A stretch of 64,000 nucleotides of DNA from Xylocopa sonorina (lineage: Eukaryota; Arthropoda; Insecta; Hymenoptera; Apidae): contig NC_135202.1 in assembly GCF_050948175.1 (NCBI RefSeq), positions 12,400,001 to 12,464,000 on the forward strand, in the 5' to 3' direction. Under the pieces are notes generated by a model. That model had not been told where the DNA came from. It saw only the letters and a list, made by a program, of their open reading frames with translations, and ran no database searches. The position numbers were made by a program, and so were the translations under genes. Of this stretch, positions 51,201-61,900 are shown piece by piece (the first letter of the stretch is position 1; every line of letters starts with the position of its first letter).

Positions 51201-54200
51201 TCAAGGCTGGCGGTGGGTTTCGAAAATTTCGAAATAATATTACAGATATTGCAAGAGAAACGTAACTAATTTGGGCATCGTCTCCCGACTCGGTCCTACT
51301 AACCCTGGATAAATGTCACTCGATTTTTTTTTAGCCATTCCCTGAATTGTCATCGTCGAATTTATCTTGGGAATCGTCCGATAGTTTAAATCACCTAGAC
51401 TAGATCGGCCTATAGGAACCTTTCGTTCTCCGGGACGAGAACTTTTTCTTTCTTCCGTTCAGTCTCGAATAACATATCCATCTACGTTTATTTACACATA
51501 GGTATAAAATACCAAATTTTTCGGGTTATTCGTAATCGTCGAGCAAAATTAAGCATCCAAACATCGAGCACTTTCACCGTAAACATCTTCGCTGGCCAAA
51601 AATATCGTGACGACACGCGTAACCCAATCGATATGTGTATGTACGCGTATAAATCTCGCGTAGGTGTTTCACGAAAATAAAAAATATTCCGCGCCTTTTA
51701 CAATGCAAATCTCTGGCGGGAATTTTTAATTCGCAACCTATAAAAATATTCGTCTTACGTGTCGTTCGAAGGTAATTTTTATCGACGAAGGCCTGACTAA
51801 CTTCCTGTAATGCTGTAAGGATCACGACGCGACGTGGTTTGTTACATATTATGTAGGTACGCGTTGCAGTTCCGTTTTGCTACTTAGAGAAAAGCCAGTA
51901 CACCCACTAACCATTTGCAGTTGGCTCGATGATCGAGGCTAATTTTTGTTCGAAGCTATCCATGTCCTGACGCAATAAAATAGCCTCGTAATAACTGACG
52001 GGACGTTGACTCGTTCCAAAGGCGATAAATTTTCAACGACCTCGTTTACCGGTTTTTATCATCGTTTATTACATAGTTAAATGCGCGTAATGAAATTTCG
52101 AAATTGCAAACGATCCAGAATTTCATAATCTACCGCCTCGGTAACGTTTAATAGGACCGCTTAAGTAGAAATTGATCGATGTTCATGTAAATCGGTGGCC
52201 ATTGTAGAGATCGGTGGATCGACGATTAGGCGCGTTTCGAAAGTGCCCCTCGAATCGAGCTAATTCGGTTAACCAGCCGACACGATCCACGATCCTGGTT
52301 TTAATGCGAAAATCTACTACGCGGCATTTTCCCCTGATAATCTATCGTCAAAACCGATGACTCCCTCGAGCGAAATGACACGCGTTTCCCACACTGGTGT
52401 CAAAGATCACCCTTAAACTGTACCGCGCGTGACTCGATTCAACCGTGCATACAGATTTCTAATGAGAAATTCGATTCGTAACTATCGCTTCGCCTATTCC
52501 GATTCGCCGTGAAATTTTCGTAGAAATTTCTGATAGCACGTTTGCGAGATACATACATCCGGTCAGGGCAGGAAAGTAACGATTTCGTCGCAACCGGAAA
52601 TTGTGCGATCGATATAGATTGCAAATCGGAGTGCATACCGAAATGTTTTTGCTCGTCCGATCGATTCCCACGCGAACCGGAAGCTCGGTGCAACGTGGCC
52701 TGCATCAGAATTACTTTCCAAAAAGTCGTTATATCATGTCGACCTATACCGTCGACAGGCACTTTTCACTTTCGTGAAATCGGTCCTTCGCTTTTCGCCT
52801 CTCTCACCTTTCTCGTTCGTCAACGTCGCGAAAGAAAAAAACAAGACAAAATTGTCGTTCATCTCGCTTATATATTCATTCCGCGAAGATTTATAAATCA
52901 TATTCGCTTTGGACGTGGTTCAGATTCTGACAAATTGTTCAAAACGTCTCGTATTATGTAATTACTCCTCCGCGACGGAGGAAAAGTAAAGAGGCGTGCA
53001 ACTGCTACCGAGCCAAGGTGGCCCCATTTCGGCGTATGAATTTTGAATAAACGGTCAGGGACCGGTTTCCCGTTCCACTCCGAGGAAAAATGCAACGTCG
53101 TTTCGCTGTTGTCCGCAGAAAAATAATGGAGAGAGGCTCGTCCGTGCCGTGGCAGGAGACGTTACAAGAAGCCATCGGCGAGGACAGACTGGACGCGTCC
53201 GCGCTGCGCGAGTACTTCAGGCCCCTCGAAGATTGGCTGAGGACGGAGAATCTGAGGACCGGTGACGTGGTCGGATGGTCATATGGTAAGAAAGTCGCAT
53301 CTTATACGCGCTCCTTTCCATTACTTCTGTTACGTGTATCAGGTGCATTTACGTAACAAGCCTTCGTTTGGAAATCGGAAACGATTGATCGGGAACCAGA
53401 ACCGTCGAGCCTGATTTCACGTGACAGTGAATTCTCGTGTTTACAGTCGATCGATTCTTACTTGGTTTTTCCTTCTAAGCACCGTTAGCTAATTAGCAGA
53501 TATACGAGGGGGCAAGAGAGAGGGAACCGTATACGCGCGAGCACGAGCCCGCCTTTCATCGTAACTTGTTACAAATTATGCAATTTCCTACCGTAACAGA
53601 TTGAAGGTTGCAGTTCCCACGTGCCAGTTACTGTCGAGAGCGTTACAAATATTCATCGCCTGACGACATTCGCGGAGAGATTATTAGGATCGCCGTTAAA
53701 TTCGCGAACGGTGTTACGTAAATCAGCGCTCCGCGAATCGTTCCTTCGCAAGACGGATACGTTCGAACCGGCAACTCTGATTGATCTCGGCCCTATCTAA
53801 CCGAGCATATAGGGAGCATGAAAATTGTGAAAGCTCGATCTCATCTAATAGAACGGCACTCAACGCGTCGGGCCGCAAAAGGATGCTGTTCGGTGATTTT
53901 TTCGTAAAAGTAACGCGATGGCCACTTCCGTGTTTTAAACGCGCGCGGTAAGCGTAAGGGAATCGTGAAGTTCTGACCGCGTGAGACTGGCGGATTGCGA
54001 AATCGCAGATACGTTAGTACGCCGGAGAAGGAAGGAGAATCGTGAGACACCGGTTCGATGGTTCCACTCTCGTTTCCATTGCACGTTCTGCATACCTGCG
54101 AAACGAAGCCTGCCGCCGATTTCATATACAACACCTGCGTTCGTTACGCGACGCAAGGAAAATCGTCGAATTCTTAACCGGGAAAAAGAAAAATGGGTCA

Positions 54201-54733
54201 CTTCTGAGAAGCGATCGCGATGGAAAGCGGAGACTTGCATACGTGACTCGTACATTCGTTACGTGGAGAAAGACAGTCACGCCGCGCTTGTATCGTACAA
54301 GTTCTCTACGAAACTGATATTTTGCTCACCGGCCATCTGAGCTAAATCGATTGCATTTAGTCGTCTAGTATCTACGAAGTAAAGCGAGAATGGGAGAAAA
54401 AGTGTCGATGTGTTCCGAGACGCCACGAAAGTCACGATTCGCAGTTACCCCTTTGCTACCCTCTCCTTCACCCTTAATCCGTCGAATAATCCATCGTTTT
54501 CTTCGCGCTTTAAGATACGAGCCACCTACACGCGGATATACGCGTACAAAGCATAATCACGGATTACTTCGATTGCAGACGGAGATTATTGCAAACGCAG
54601 TATCGAGACAGCTGGTCTGCAGGTCTACGGAAGTGGATTCTACAACGATGCCTCACCCATACGCGCAACTATAACTTTACCAGGAATCTTGACGACTATT
54701 GCAACGATTTCAACAATTGCGATTCTTTATTAA
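33288..54733 (+). CDS. Ance-3: ACE-family peptidyl-dipeptidase-like protein (probable Ance-3 type), 12 coding exons
   Basis: Coding starts at ATG 33291 and the stop is at 54731-54733. Exons: 33288-33500, 34279-34437, 34519-34615, 35348-35491, 35565-35756, 35845-35942, 36324-36493, 36586-36710, 37380-37722, 50517-50657, 53119-53285, 54579-54733. All phases join, giving 666 residues, the length of a single-domain ACE. Residues 1-17 are a signal peptide. HEMAH (374-378) and Glu402 in FHEAIGE supply the zinc ligands and catalytic Glu of family M2, with the correct 28-residue spacing. ACE active-site His353 (somatic testis numbering) is Gln344 and Tyr523 is Asn514, so classical activity is doubtful. 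His504, Tyr511, Arg513 and Lys502 are kept. The C-terminus (last exon) ends in a hydrophobic stretch, ITLPGILTTIATISTIAILY, suggesting a membrane or GPI anchor. AATAAA lies at 54734-54739. Intron 9 (37723-50516) holds Vajk-like genes on the other strand. The Ance-3 name rests on altered active-site residues, the anchor and the neighbours; another Ance paralogue is possible. Confidence 0.92.
38224..38229 (-). terminator. Candidate polyadenylation signal of Vajk-like copy A
   Basis: AATAAA on the minus strand, about 345 bases after the stop. Confidence 0.4.
38573..39831 (-). CDS. Vajk-like secreted proline/valine-rich cuticular protein, copy A
   Basis: Exon 1 codes only MKFL (39831-39820, donor GTGAGT). 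Exon 2 runs 39691-38573 after a TTTTAG acceptor, phase 0, giving 376 residues. The join makes a clean signal peptide ending near AHC. It is followed by a Lys/Glu-rich stretch with KKQEKRGL, a Gly/Tyr-rich segment (GGGYEGGGYEEGG), then about 25 degenerate units of the type PYPVEK-x-(I/V)-PYPVKVPVPQ, and a GYES/GGYESSYGGH tail. No enzyme domain is visible. Such repeats mark extracellular structural proteins. In Drosophila the Vajk proteins of the Nimrod cluster are cuticular, and the neighbours here support the same family. The gene lies inside the ACE intron, opposite in direction. TATA is at 39905-39911; a candidate AATAAA is at 38224-38229. Confidence is high for the gene, moderate for the family name. 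Confidence 0.88.
39705..39734. repeat. (CT)n tract in intron 1 of Vajk-like copy A
   Basis: On the minus strand this is (GA)n placed just before the acceptor of exon 2, so the acceptor has only a short pyrimidine run (GTTTCGTTTTAG). Confidence 0.85.
39905..39911 (-). promoter_or_regulatory. TATA box of Vajk-like copy A
   Basis: TATAAAG on the minus strand, about 75 bases before the start codon at 39831. Confidence 0.75.
40003..40068. repeat. (GAGC)n / (TTCG)n repeats in inverted arrangement
   Basis: CGAGCGAG units change to CGAACGAG and are followed after three bases by TTCG units. The two parts can pair almost perfectly. The repeat lies about 100-160 bases upstream of the copy A TATA box. 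Confidence 0.8.
41620..42651 (-). pseudogene. Decayed Vajk-like copy (copy B) with intact 5' end and broken repeat domain
   Basis: A TATA box (42725-42730), a probable four-codon exon MGRL (42651-42640, weak donor GTTCGT) and exon 2 from 42568 still read as a signal peptide (residues IVALLWFSMVLACVA). An Ala/Glu/Arg helix-like stretch (ERAAELAVEKAAERAAERAV) and about 90 unremarkable residues follow. Translation stops at 42137-42139 directly after KPKVITI. In copy A the matching KVKEITI leads into the PYPVEK repeats. Those repeats are still recognisable downstream in another frame (RVPYEVNIPIPRPYTIEKQV, about 42120-42050) but carry stops at 42118-42120 and 42010-42012. They fade out by about 41,620 (VPINMLVERS, VTVNIPL). 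Either it is dead, or it makes a 147-residue secreted product without the repeat domain. The exon 1 assignment rests on analogy with copies A, C and D. Confidence 0.72.
42725..42730 (-). promoter_or_regulatory. TATA box of decayed Vajk-like copy B
   Basis: TATAAA (extended TATAAATA) on the minus strand, about 75 bases before the probable start codon at 42651, the same spacing as in intact copies A and D. Confidence 0.7.
43263..43268 (-). terminator. Candidate polyadenylation signal of Vajk-like copy C
   Basis: AATAAA on the minus strand, about 330 bases after the stop. Confidence 0.4.
43597..44979 (-). CDS. Vajk-like secreted proline/valine-rich protein, copy C
   Basis: Three coding exons: 44979-44968 (MGDT, donor GTACGT), 44896-44671 and 44582-43597. 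Phases join (0, then C+AT giving His), for 407 residues. Joined exons 1 and 2 form a signal peptide (MGDTGKAAILLILFVSISSS). A polar, acidic region with no Gly-rich part follows. After VQKTVTVIKKVAVPYQVEK come about 25 units of PYPVKVPVPQPYAVEK type, richer in Ile, Glu and Asp than copies A and D, and a polar tail (GESDASKSDEVQRRHSNRS). The second intron (44670-44583, 88 nt) is my inference: its donor GTAAAT and acceptor TTAATAG fit by phase, but a different exon 2/3 border is possible. TATATAAAAG lies at 45081-45090; AATAAA candidate at 43263-43268. It sits in the ACE intron. It is probably an extracellular matrix or cuticle component. Confidence 0.83.
45081..45090 (-). promoter_or_regulatory. 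TATA box of Vajk-like copy C
   Basis: TATATAAAAG on the minus strand, about 100 bases before the start codon at 44979. Confidence 0.75.
45100..47600. other. Spacer between Vajk-like copies C and D
   Basis: No PYPVEK remnant and no other exon seen. A short GT run lies near 47,360-47,371. Confidence 0.5.
47612..49051 (-). CDS. Vajk-like secreted proline/valine-rich cuticular protein, copy D
   Basis: Exon 1 codes MRIL (49051-49040, donor GTACGT). Exon 2 is 48730-47612, phase 0, for 376 residues. The signal peptide is MRILIYTATIGLLLVSSTRA. Next come a charged stretch with KKQEKRGL, as in copy A, a Gly/Tyr/His-rich part (GGYGGYGGYGHIGYGGG), the lead-in HVKTVTVVKNVAVPYPVEK, and about 28 repeat units built on PYPVEK, VPVPVKVPVP and VDRPYPVHVP. 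The tail is DYGYNNDWSSSHGYH. The order of parts matches copy A, so A and D look like the closest pair. TATATAA lies at 49121-49127, about 70 bases before the start codon. It is nested in the ACE intron on the opposite strand. The repeat and Gly-rich parts suggest an extracellular, probably cuticular, protein; no catalytic motif is present. Confidence 0.88.
49121..49127 (-). promoter_or_regulatory. TATA box of Vajk-like copy D
   Basis: TATATAA on the minus strand, about 70 bases before the start codon at 49051. Confidence 0.75.
49130..53118. other. Intron sequence of the ACE-like gene around exon 10
   Basis: Apart from ACE exon 10 (50517-50657), no coding signal seen on either strand. Confidence 0.55.
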
Positions 54734-54739
54734 AATAAA
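54734..54739 (+). terminator. Polyadenylation signal after the ACE-like gene
   Basis: AATAAA directly follows the TAA stop. It may be used, or a later site may serve. Confidence 0.4.
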
Positions 54740-57700
54740 CGAGGAAGGGGAAGAAGAAGAGACGACCATCGAATATCGAGTGAAAATTTTGACGAGCCAA
54801 AAGCATTCGAGAACTCTTTCACAGATTAAAATAGATATCTACGTCTAGTCCGGTTGAAAGGTTACGCGTATATTCCTTTTGTTATCGTATTTCGTTGTAT
54901 GTATACTTATATGAAACTTTTCTCTCGTTGGCCCATTTGTGTAACTGAAAGAGAGCCTGTCGTCCGGGAACCGATTACATATTGCCGACTTTCGCGGCTC
55001 TCGCGGAACACGAATCGCTAAACAAAAGTAGTTGCACGGCAAAGACTGAAATTGGTTCGAAGGACAACGACGGACGACAGCTTTCGCGGGGCCTGAAACA
55101 GTAGACGTTTCTTCTCTTACCGGGACAACCGGGTGGACAAGGTAATTTACACAAAGGTGGGCTTTGTCCAGAAACTGGTTCACCCACTTGCGTAACGCGA
55201 AGATACGGAAGTCGAGTCCGAAAACGAGGCGGCCGCTTGCGTTACCGAACGTGCCACGATGATTTTATTCGGCGAAATACGTCTCGAACGTGTCCGATCT
55301 TATCATTCGTCCCTTTCACGTTCAATGCACCTCGAACGTTGTGATCATCGCGATTCTAGCGTGCAGTCATTGCGCAAAAACTGATTCATCGACCAAAAAA
55401 ACAAGTACCCGTCCAAATGAAATTGAAACTGAAACTGAAACCGAAATTGAAACGATGGAATTTCGCGTTTCTAATCGCAGAAATTCATTAGATTTCTATT
55501 TTTACGCGTCATAAAGGGAAATCGCGCAAGAAGGATTTCCTTCCTAAACAGATACCTTCCATCTGGAAATTATTCAAAACGGAACCTACCACTTGAATCT
55601 TGTTGTTGAATTCGCGTTCCGGCTTTAATAATTCATAGGTGCTTCGTAATTAACTGGTGTTGATTCGACGCGATACACCTCCGGAATGTTCACCTTGAAT
55701 CGTGAATTATAATAACATGAAATCGGTGAGAATCATCGGAAAGAAATTGACGTAACGTTTCTCGGCGCGAGTGCAGTTTGAATGAAGGAAGAAAAAGAGC
55801 AAAACGGTAAAAAAAAAAGGCGAGTCACGGCTCGGTCGTCAATCGAGATCGCAGAGCACGGTTTTCGTGGCCTCCGGCCATGGCAGACAGGGTTAAGGGG
55901 TAATTTTTGTTCGATCAAGCAAGCTGGGGCAACCGGCAACCGGTGATCGGATCGGATCGGCCGGCCCTTTCGCTTTCGATTTCGTTTGTTCGTTCAGCGT
56001 CTGCTGTTGCCCGAAAACTGGTCCGTCCGGTTGCGTAATCGGAAGAACGGAAAGTCCTGCCTTTCCGCGAAACGTCTGCGCGATGACTCTCGTCCACTTT
56101 CACCGTCGTTCGAGCACGCACGCAGCCACCTTCGAAACTCGTTCGAGAAAAAGCCGCGGAAACTCCGTGGCCCCAATTTCCAACGCGCGTTCACATTTTT
56201 CGAAAAAACCACACGTTTAGTCAACCGAACAGGCGTTCCTCCCTTTCCACGAGAAGCGAACCTTGGGACGATGAGACATTTCACTTTCAAGGCCACGGAT
56301 TTCTAAGTTTCAAGGCCCCGCTTTCATCCGGTCACGATTTCGTCTTAATTTGCCAATCTGAATGTGAACTTTACGCTAGGCATTTACCGAGGAGATTGTA
56401 AGGAACGGTGTCATAAATAATCGATCGAACAGTCGATCGTACTCGCGATTGATATCTAATACGGTTGCAACCAGGATAATTACTACTGGCGAGGAACAAT
56501 GCTTCTGTTGCGCAGTCGGCGAGGGATAAAATCGATGAAACATGCGGTGCGTTGGAAAATCGAAGCCACGACGACACGAAAGAGAGGAGATGAAAGCGGG
56601 GGAATTATGTATTCGGTGAACACGCAAAGATTTATGAACCGGAAGGACGAGGTTCGACGCGCGGAAGAAGAGAGAGCATCGAAATTCCACTTTCGTAAAC
56701 GTTTTCACGTCTAACTAACATCATATACCTCGGTACTATTCGGTTCTTTCGTACATGCCTCTAGCCAATGCCAGGAGAAATAAAATCTGTCGAATTTATG
56801 CAATCCGTCCACTTTCTATTCCCTATGTCCAAATCGTACGTCCCCTGACAGACCGGGGACATTAATTGAACGTTTCCCGGACCGATGTTCACGGGGACGA
56901 CGGTAAACAACGCGTGGTGGTATCTAAATACATTTGCGCAATCGTTATGCAATATCCCCGTATTTCCACGTTCCGTTCATCCGTCCTGGCCCATAATCGT
57001 ACGATTCGACGCCAGGATTACAAGGACCTTGCGTCATTTTCGGAATAAGCAAGAATGTTCACCTGCGAACCGAATAATTTTCACTCCACTCTACCTGACG
57101 TACACGCCATTTCACACGAAACTGCGAAGCAGATTAATCGTCACGGCCATTTAAAGCATTTACATTAATTAACCTGTTACGTCGCCGCTGGCCACCGGAT
57201 ATTTAATGAAGACTATCTTTAGAAACACGCGGCAGTCGCCTCGATGCATCCGAACGGTCGTTTAGATGCAAATTAAAGATAAAACGGACACTTTTTTCTC
57301 TTATTTCCTGTCCTCGATAGCAAAAAATGGAAAAATATCTACGTGGGTAGTTTCATCGCGTTTAGATCGCGCCACGGGACAAAGGAGAGAAGGGGTAGCC
57401 CCGTATACCGCGCTAGGCGATCGTTAATTACTCGTCAATTTCGTCGGATGTTGTTCGTCACGAGATTAAATAACCGATACTCCCGGGATAAGAAGAGGGA
57501 ACGCGATGAATTGCTCTACCAATCATTCTATTACGCGAGGTCTGCTTATCGCGTTGATTCTAGTCTCACCGAGCCTCTCCTCGTTTCGTTCGGCCAGTCT
57601 TCGGGCCGAATTATCGAAATCTCGCTCGAATACTCTTACTCGGGAGAAAAACCGTCAAGAATCGAGCTGAGAAACGAGCGTAGGTCGTGAACTTGGTCGC

Positions 57701-58925
57701 GCTCCGTCGACGAACGTTCTTCGAACAGTGTCAATGTCTCTGGACAGGATATCCTCGGTGCCTCCGAGAGAGTAGCCGGGAATCGAACGGTCTCTGTCTT
57801 CCGCGAGGACAGAGGACCCAGAATGTGAGCACACGTTCCCTCTCCTACACCCTTTCGGATCATCCGACCCCACCTTCTCTAGCCGTTGTAGTTGTCGTCC
57901 GTTAGGGTCGGAGTTCATTGTGCCACAAGTGCATTCCGAGTGCCGGCGACGGCAATTCGTCGTTACGAACGTGAAGCCAGTTGCGAATCGGCCTGTGACA
58001 GCATCGCTCAGGTTTCCCATCGTCATCGTCGTTGTCGTCATCGTCGTCGTTCCTCCAGGAGTGAAGGGTATACGTACACACAAATATAATACTCGCATCC
58101 GTAAAATCCTGTCGCGTGCTCTCGCCTGACGACGTCTCGTTGCCAAGGTAGAGGATCTACCTCCACGTTGACGAAAAATTTCTATATCAGGCTTGAGAAC
58201 GTTCGATGAGATTAGAGAAGCGAACGAAAGTCGAAGCTCGTCGCGCTTTACCAGCCATCAGTGTCACTATCGATTTGACGATGAGCTCGCGGTCGAAACG
58301 GCATAGAATTTTCAAGTACAACGTCTCACGACTGGACGAGTGAATCAACCAATTGGACCAACTGAACGTTTCCTGTCGCGAAGAACGTTCTTTGAATGGG
58401 ATCGCCCGTCCCTCCCGCGTCAAATATCGCCGATGCTACTTCCGGCACCGACGTCTGACCACGACGCCGCGCGTTTCTTTCCACTTCGCCTCTCAGAATC
58501 TACATCGCGATAATGCCTTTCTCGCTTTCTCGTCTACATCTCGATAAACCATACGCGAACGAGAAAAGTAGTATCGGAAAATTTTCCTTACCGTGCAACA
58601 AGACATCTCTTGTTACCGACAGGTAACGAGACACCCTGTGTTTAAAGAACAGCTATTTACACCAACGGATACATCGATCCGTTTCCGGCGAAAGAATGAC
58701 ACACAAGACGGCAGAGGCGTCACGTTCGTTCGATCGCATCGACGCCAAAGTCCATCCGGCTCGATTAACGCCGCATCCTTCTAAATAGACCGATCGAACG
58801 TTCAACTCGATACAGAGAGTTTCTTCTCGACCTTTGCGGCAACCTTCGATAAAAAAGAAAAAGCGTGAGTAAATCTTTCGTCCCAGTGAAATTCCTCTCG
58901 AGAAAGGATTTTCGTAGGGGTTGAA
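54740..58925. other. Spacer between the ACE-like and nimA-like genes
   Basis: No secure gene. It holds a GAAACT-type hexamer run at about 55,421-55,455, a Cys/Pro-rich minus-strand patch at 55,122-55,188 and a GTCATC run at about 58,017-58,055 that can read as a hydrophobic stretch. Confidence 0.5.
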
Positions 58926-61900
58926 ATGAACTTTCCGAGTATCTGGCTGCTCGTCCTGTCCCTGATCGCATCTTCGCCGTGGGTATTCTCAGCTAACGTC
59001 GTATGCCCAAGATTGGAAAAGTGAGTATTCTCACCCTTAGTCATTCGGTAAGCCCGGAATCGTTGGTATATCGCGCGCGATACCGTCAGCGTCGCTCGAA
59101 AGAAAAGCAGATAGTTAATCGAGAAAACATTGTAGTTACACGGTTACGTCGATGGAAACGTACACGGAGCCGGTTATCGTGAATACGTTCACCTGGTGCC
59201 TGCAGATCCCACCCAGGTGCCCGAAAACACGGACGGAGATGAGACAACGATATCGTATCAAGGTAGGCAAGCGCACTTTACCTATCTTATTACGTGTCGA
59301 GCAATCGATCGACGGTGATAGTTCGATTTATAAAAGGCTTTAATTAAACGGCCGATTTACATGAGGTTCCCTTTCGCCGATTAATTAATTTTGCTGGTTG
59401 CTCGCGATGGGAATGGTGAACGTTTCGCGTTCCGTTGCGAATACGTAAGTTAGTCCATCCAAAGACGGAACAGCGTTTGTTCGGGCGTAAAAACGATCGA
59501 TCCACGATTCGGTGGCCGTGTACACTCCCGTAACGAAATGTTCGCGACTCGATTGTAGGCGTAATCGGGACCTATACCTTCTAACTTGGAAACGAGACTT
59601 TCGCCAAGGAAAATCTAAGGACACGAATTACGAACGAGGGGTTACTTTCCGTCGGTTGTGACGGTGCATTGCCGGAAGAGAAGAACAGAGACCTGGCCTA
59701 AATTCTCAGGGTTTCGCAATCGATCTCGGTGTCCAATAAATAGATCGATATCCGATAGTGTTTAAATTCCAGTCGGAATTCTAATTCCAATCTCTGTACG
59801 CGTCCAAGTACCCCTTGATCGCCTGTGAAAAAACATTGTACGTACCGTATCGCGTGTTACCGGGTACTTAGTTACTCGGTACTCGACAACAAAATTCCCC
59901 GGTCGCGACTAGAACGGGACTTAATATTTATTGCGTAGAAACATCACGCCGCATTTTGTTCCGTATTACACGATAGATTGCGTAACTCGAGCGTAGAGAG
60001 CGAGAGTAAACGGGGGGAAGAACTTTCGAACGGCATAAGATTCGCAGGAGAAGCCGGAATGTTTTTCGAAAAATGAGACGGTCGATCGTCGAAATGGCAG
60101 CTCGGTTCCGTTCGACATTCGCAACCCGCAGTTTCATCATCGGCTGAAACTGTCGATGATTACCTACGCGCATGCACGCGTCTACCGCTTATCGTATAAT
60201 AACGTAACGAACAGCCAGGGAATTGAAAGCGAAAGCAATTCCTTGTATCGATTGCTCGAGGAGGCGACGGACGAACAGGAATTAAACGGAGAGCATTGGC
60301 AATAATAAGGTAATACGGGTAGCGCCTTGAACGCGATTCGAACCGGGACAACGCGGTTCGTAAAGTTCGTCAAGTATTTCAATAACGGAAAAAGAAACGG
60401 TAAAGGCTTTTTTCAACCAGCGTTGGAATGTTGAAGAAAAACGAAGCAATTTCAAGGATCGCCGGTGAAACGGTGACTCCGTTCGTCTACGTTCGAGGAA
60501 GGACCTGCTTCGCTACTTTTACGCGTTTAACTAACCCAACCCCCTAATCGCGACCCGGTAGATCAAGTTATCATACGATCGATAAAAGTAAAACTTACGC
60601 ATACGGTTACTTTTCACTCTTGACTCTCCGTCTAGTCGCGCGTAATAACCGATGCGATTAATCCGCGGACCAATTAAGTACTTGCACAACGAATCCCTTG
60701 GTCGTAGAGACAACGCGATTGCGACACTCCATCGAGCATCGAGCGTGATGGAATCGATGGCGTCACTCGTTCGTGCGTCGATCAATTTGATCGTCCCCGA
60801 TTATCTGGCAAATCACCCCGATAGCGTCGATCAAATGGAGAACCGCACGATTCTTTTCCGGAATGCGCGACGTATAAAATTTCATCATTAGGATATTTGA
60901 ATCACTGTTCGCAGACAGAGACAAAGAGCAGAGTGGTGAACGAGTGCTGCGAGGGCTACGTAATGACCTCGCGCGACGACGCGGAGGCAGCCGTCGGATG
61001 TAGACCTTTCTGCGAAAAAGGCTGCCTATCCGGGATATGCGTCTCGCCGAACGAATGCCAGTGTATTCCTGGTTATCAGGGAGACCACTGCGAAACTGGT
61101 GAGCTCTTATACAATTGAGTATTTCACGCTCGATGAAACAAACCGACCTTCCACGATCGCAAGATCGCCTGCTCCGATTCTGAAATCGGTCACTCGATAC
61201 TGCTCCCCCGATTCTTTTTTTCCACTCTATTTCTCAGCACGAACACCATTCGCGGCCGTTCGCGGCCATTCGCGAGTCGTTAGTCATCGTTTCGTTCGCT
61301 CGTTCGCTAAAATTATAGGAGAACTTTAACCGTTCAGTCGATTATCGCATTAGAATTGACACGACGCAACAATTTCGCTCTGTTCCGTTCTGTTCGCAGC
61401 ATGCCCATCGGGCACGTGGGGCTTCCAATGCAGAGAGGAATGCAACTGTACCGCGAATATGTCTTGCAACCCGATTAATGGACAGTGCGCGTGTCCGCCA
61501 GGATTACGTGGACAAATGTAAGAAGGCCGCATCTCTCACCGATCGCCTCGTTCCACCTTATCTTTACCTGATAGGAGACCCGCTAAAAGAAAGGAACAGA
61601 AAAGAAGTCCTCGGTCGAGTGATTTAACAAGTTTCATTAATCCCTGCGCGTAGTATTTATCGTTCAATTACGTAACATTACCATCTACAACCTGTTGATT
61701 GAAACGCGCGCCTAATAAATACTCGATCCAATAACGGAGACTACTGCACGTTTACCTCGCGTGGCATACGTAATTACCGTTTTTACTTCCAGGTGCAACG
61801 AGTCGTGTCCGAGCGACCGCTGGGGACCGGAATGCGCGTTTCTCTGTAACTGTGAGAACTCGAAGAGCAAATGTCGGCAAGATACGGGCCGGTGCATCGA

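Noticed and set aside
57920..58129. Plus-strand frame with a hydrophobic run that could be a membrane segment
   Set aside because: The run is a GTC/ATC microsatellite, and the phase does not fit the ACE exon ending at 53285. The exon at 54579 fits instead.
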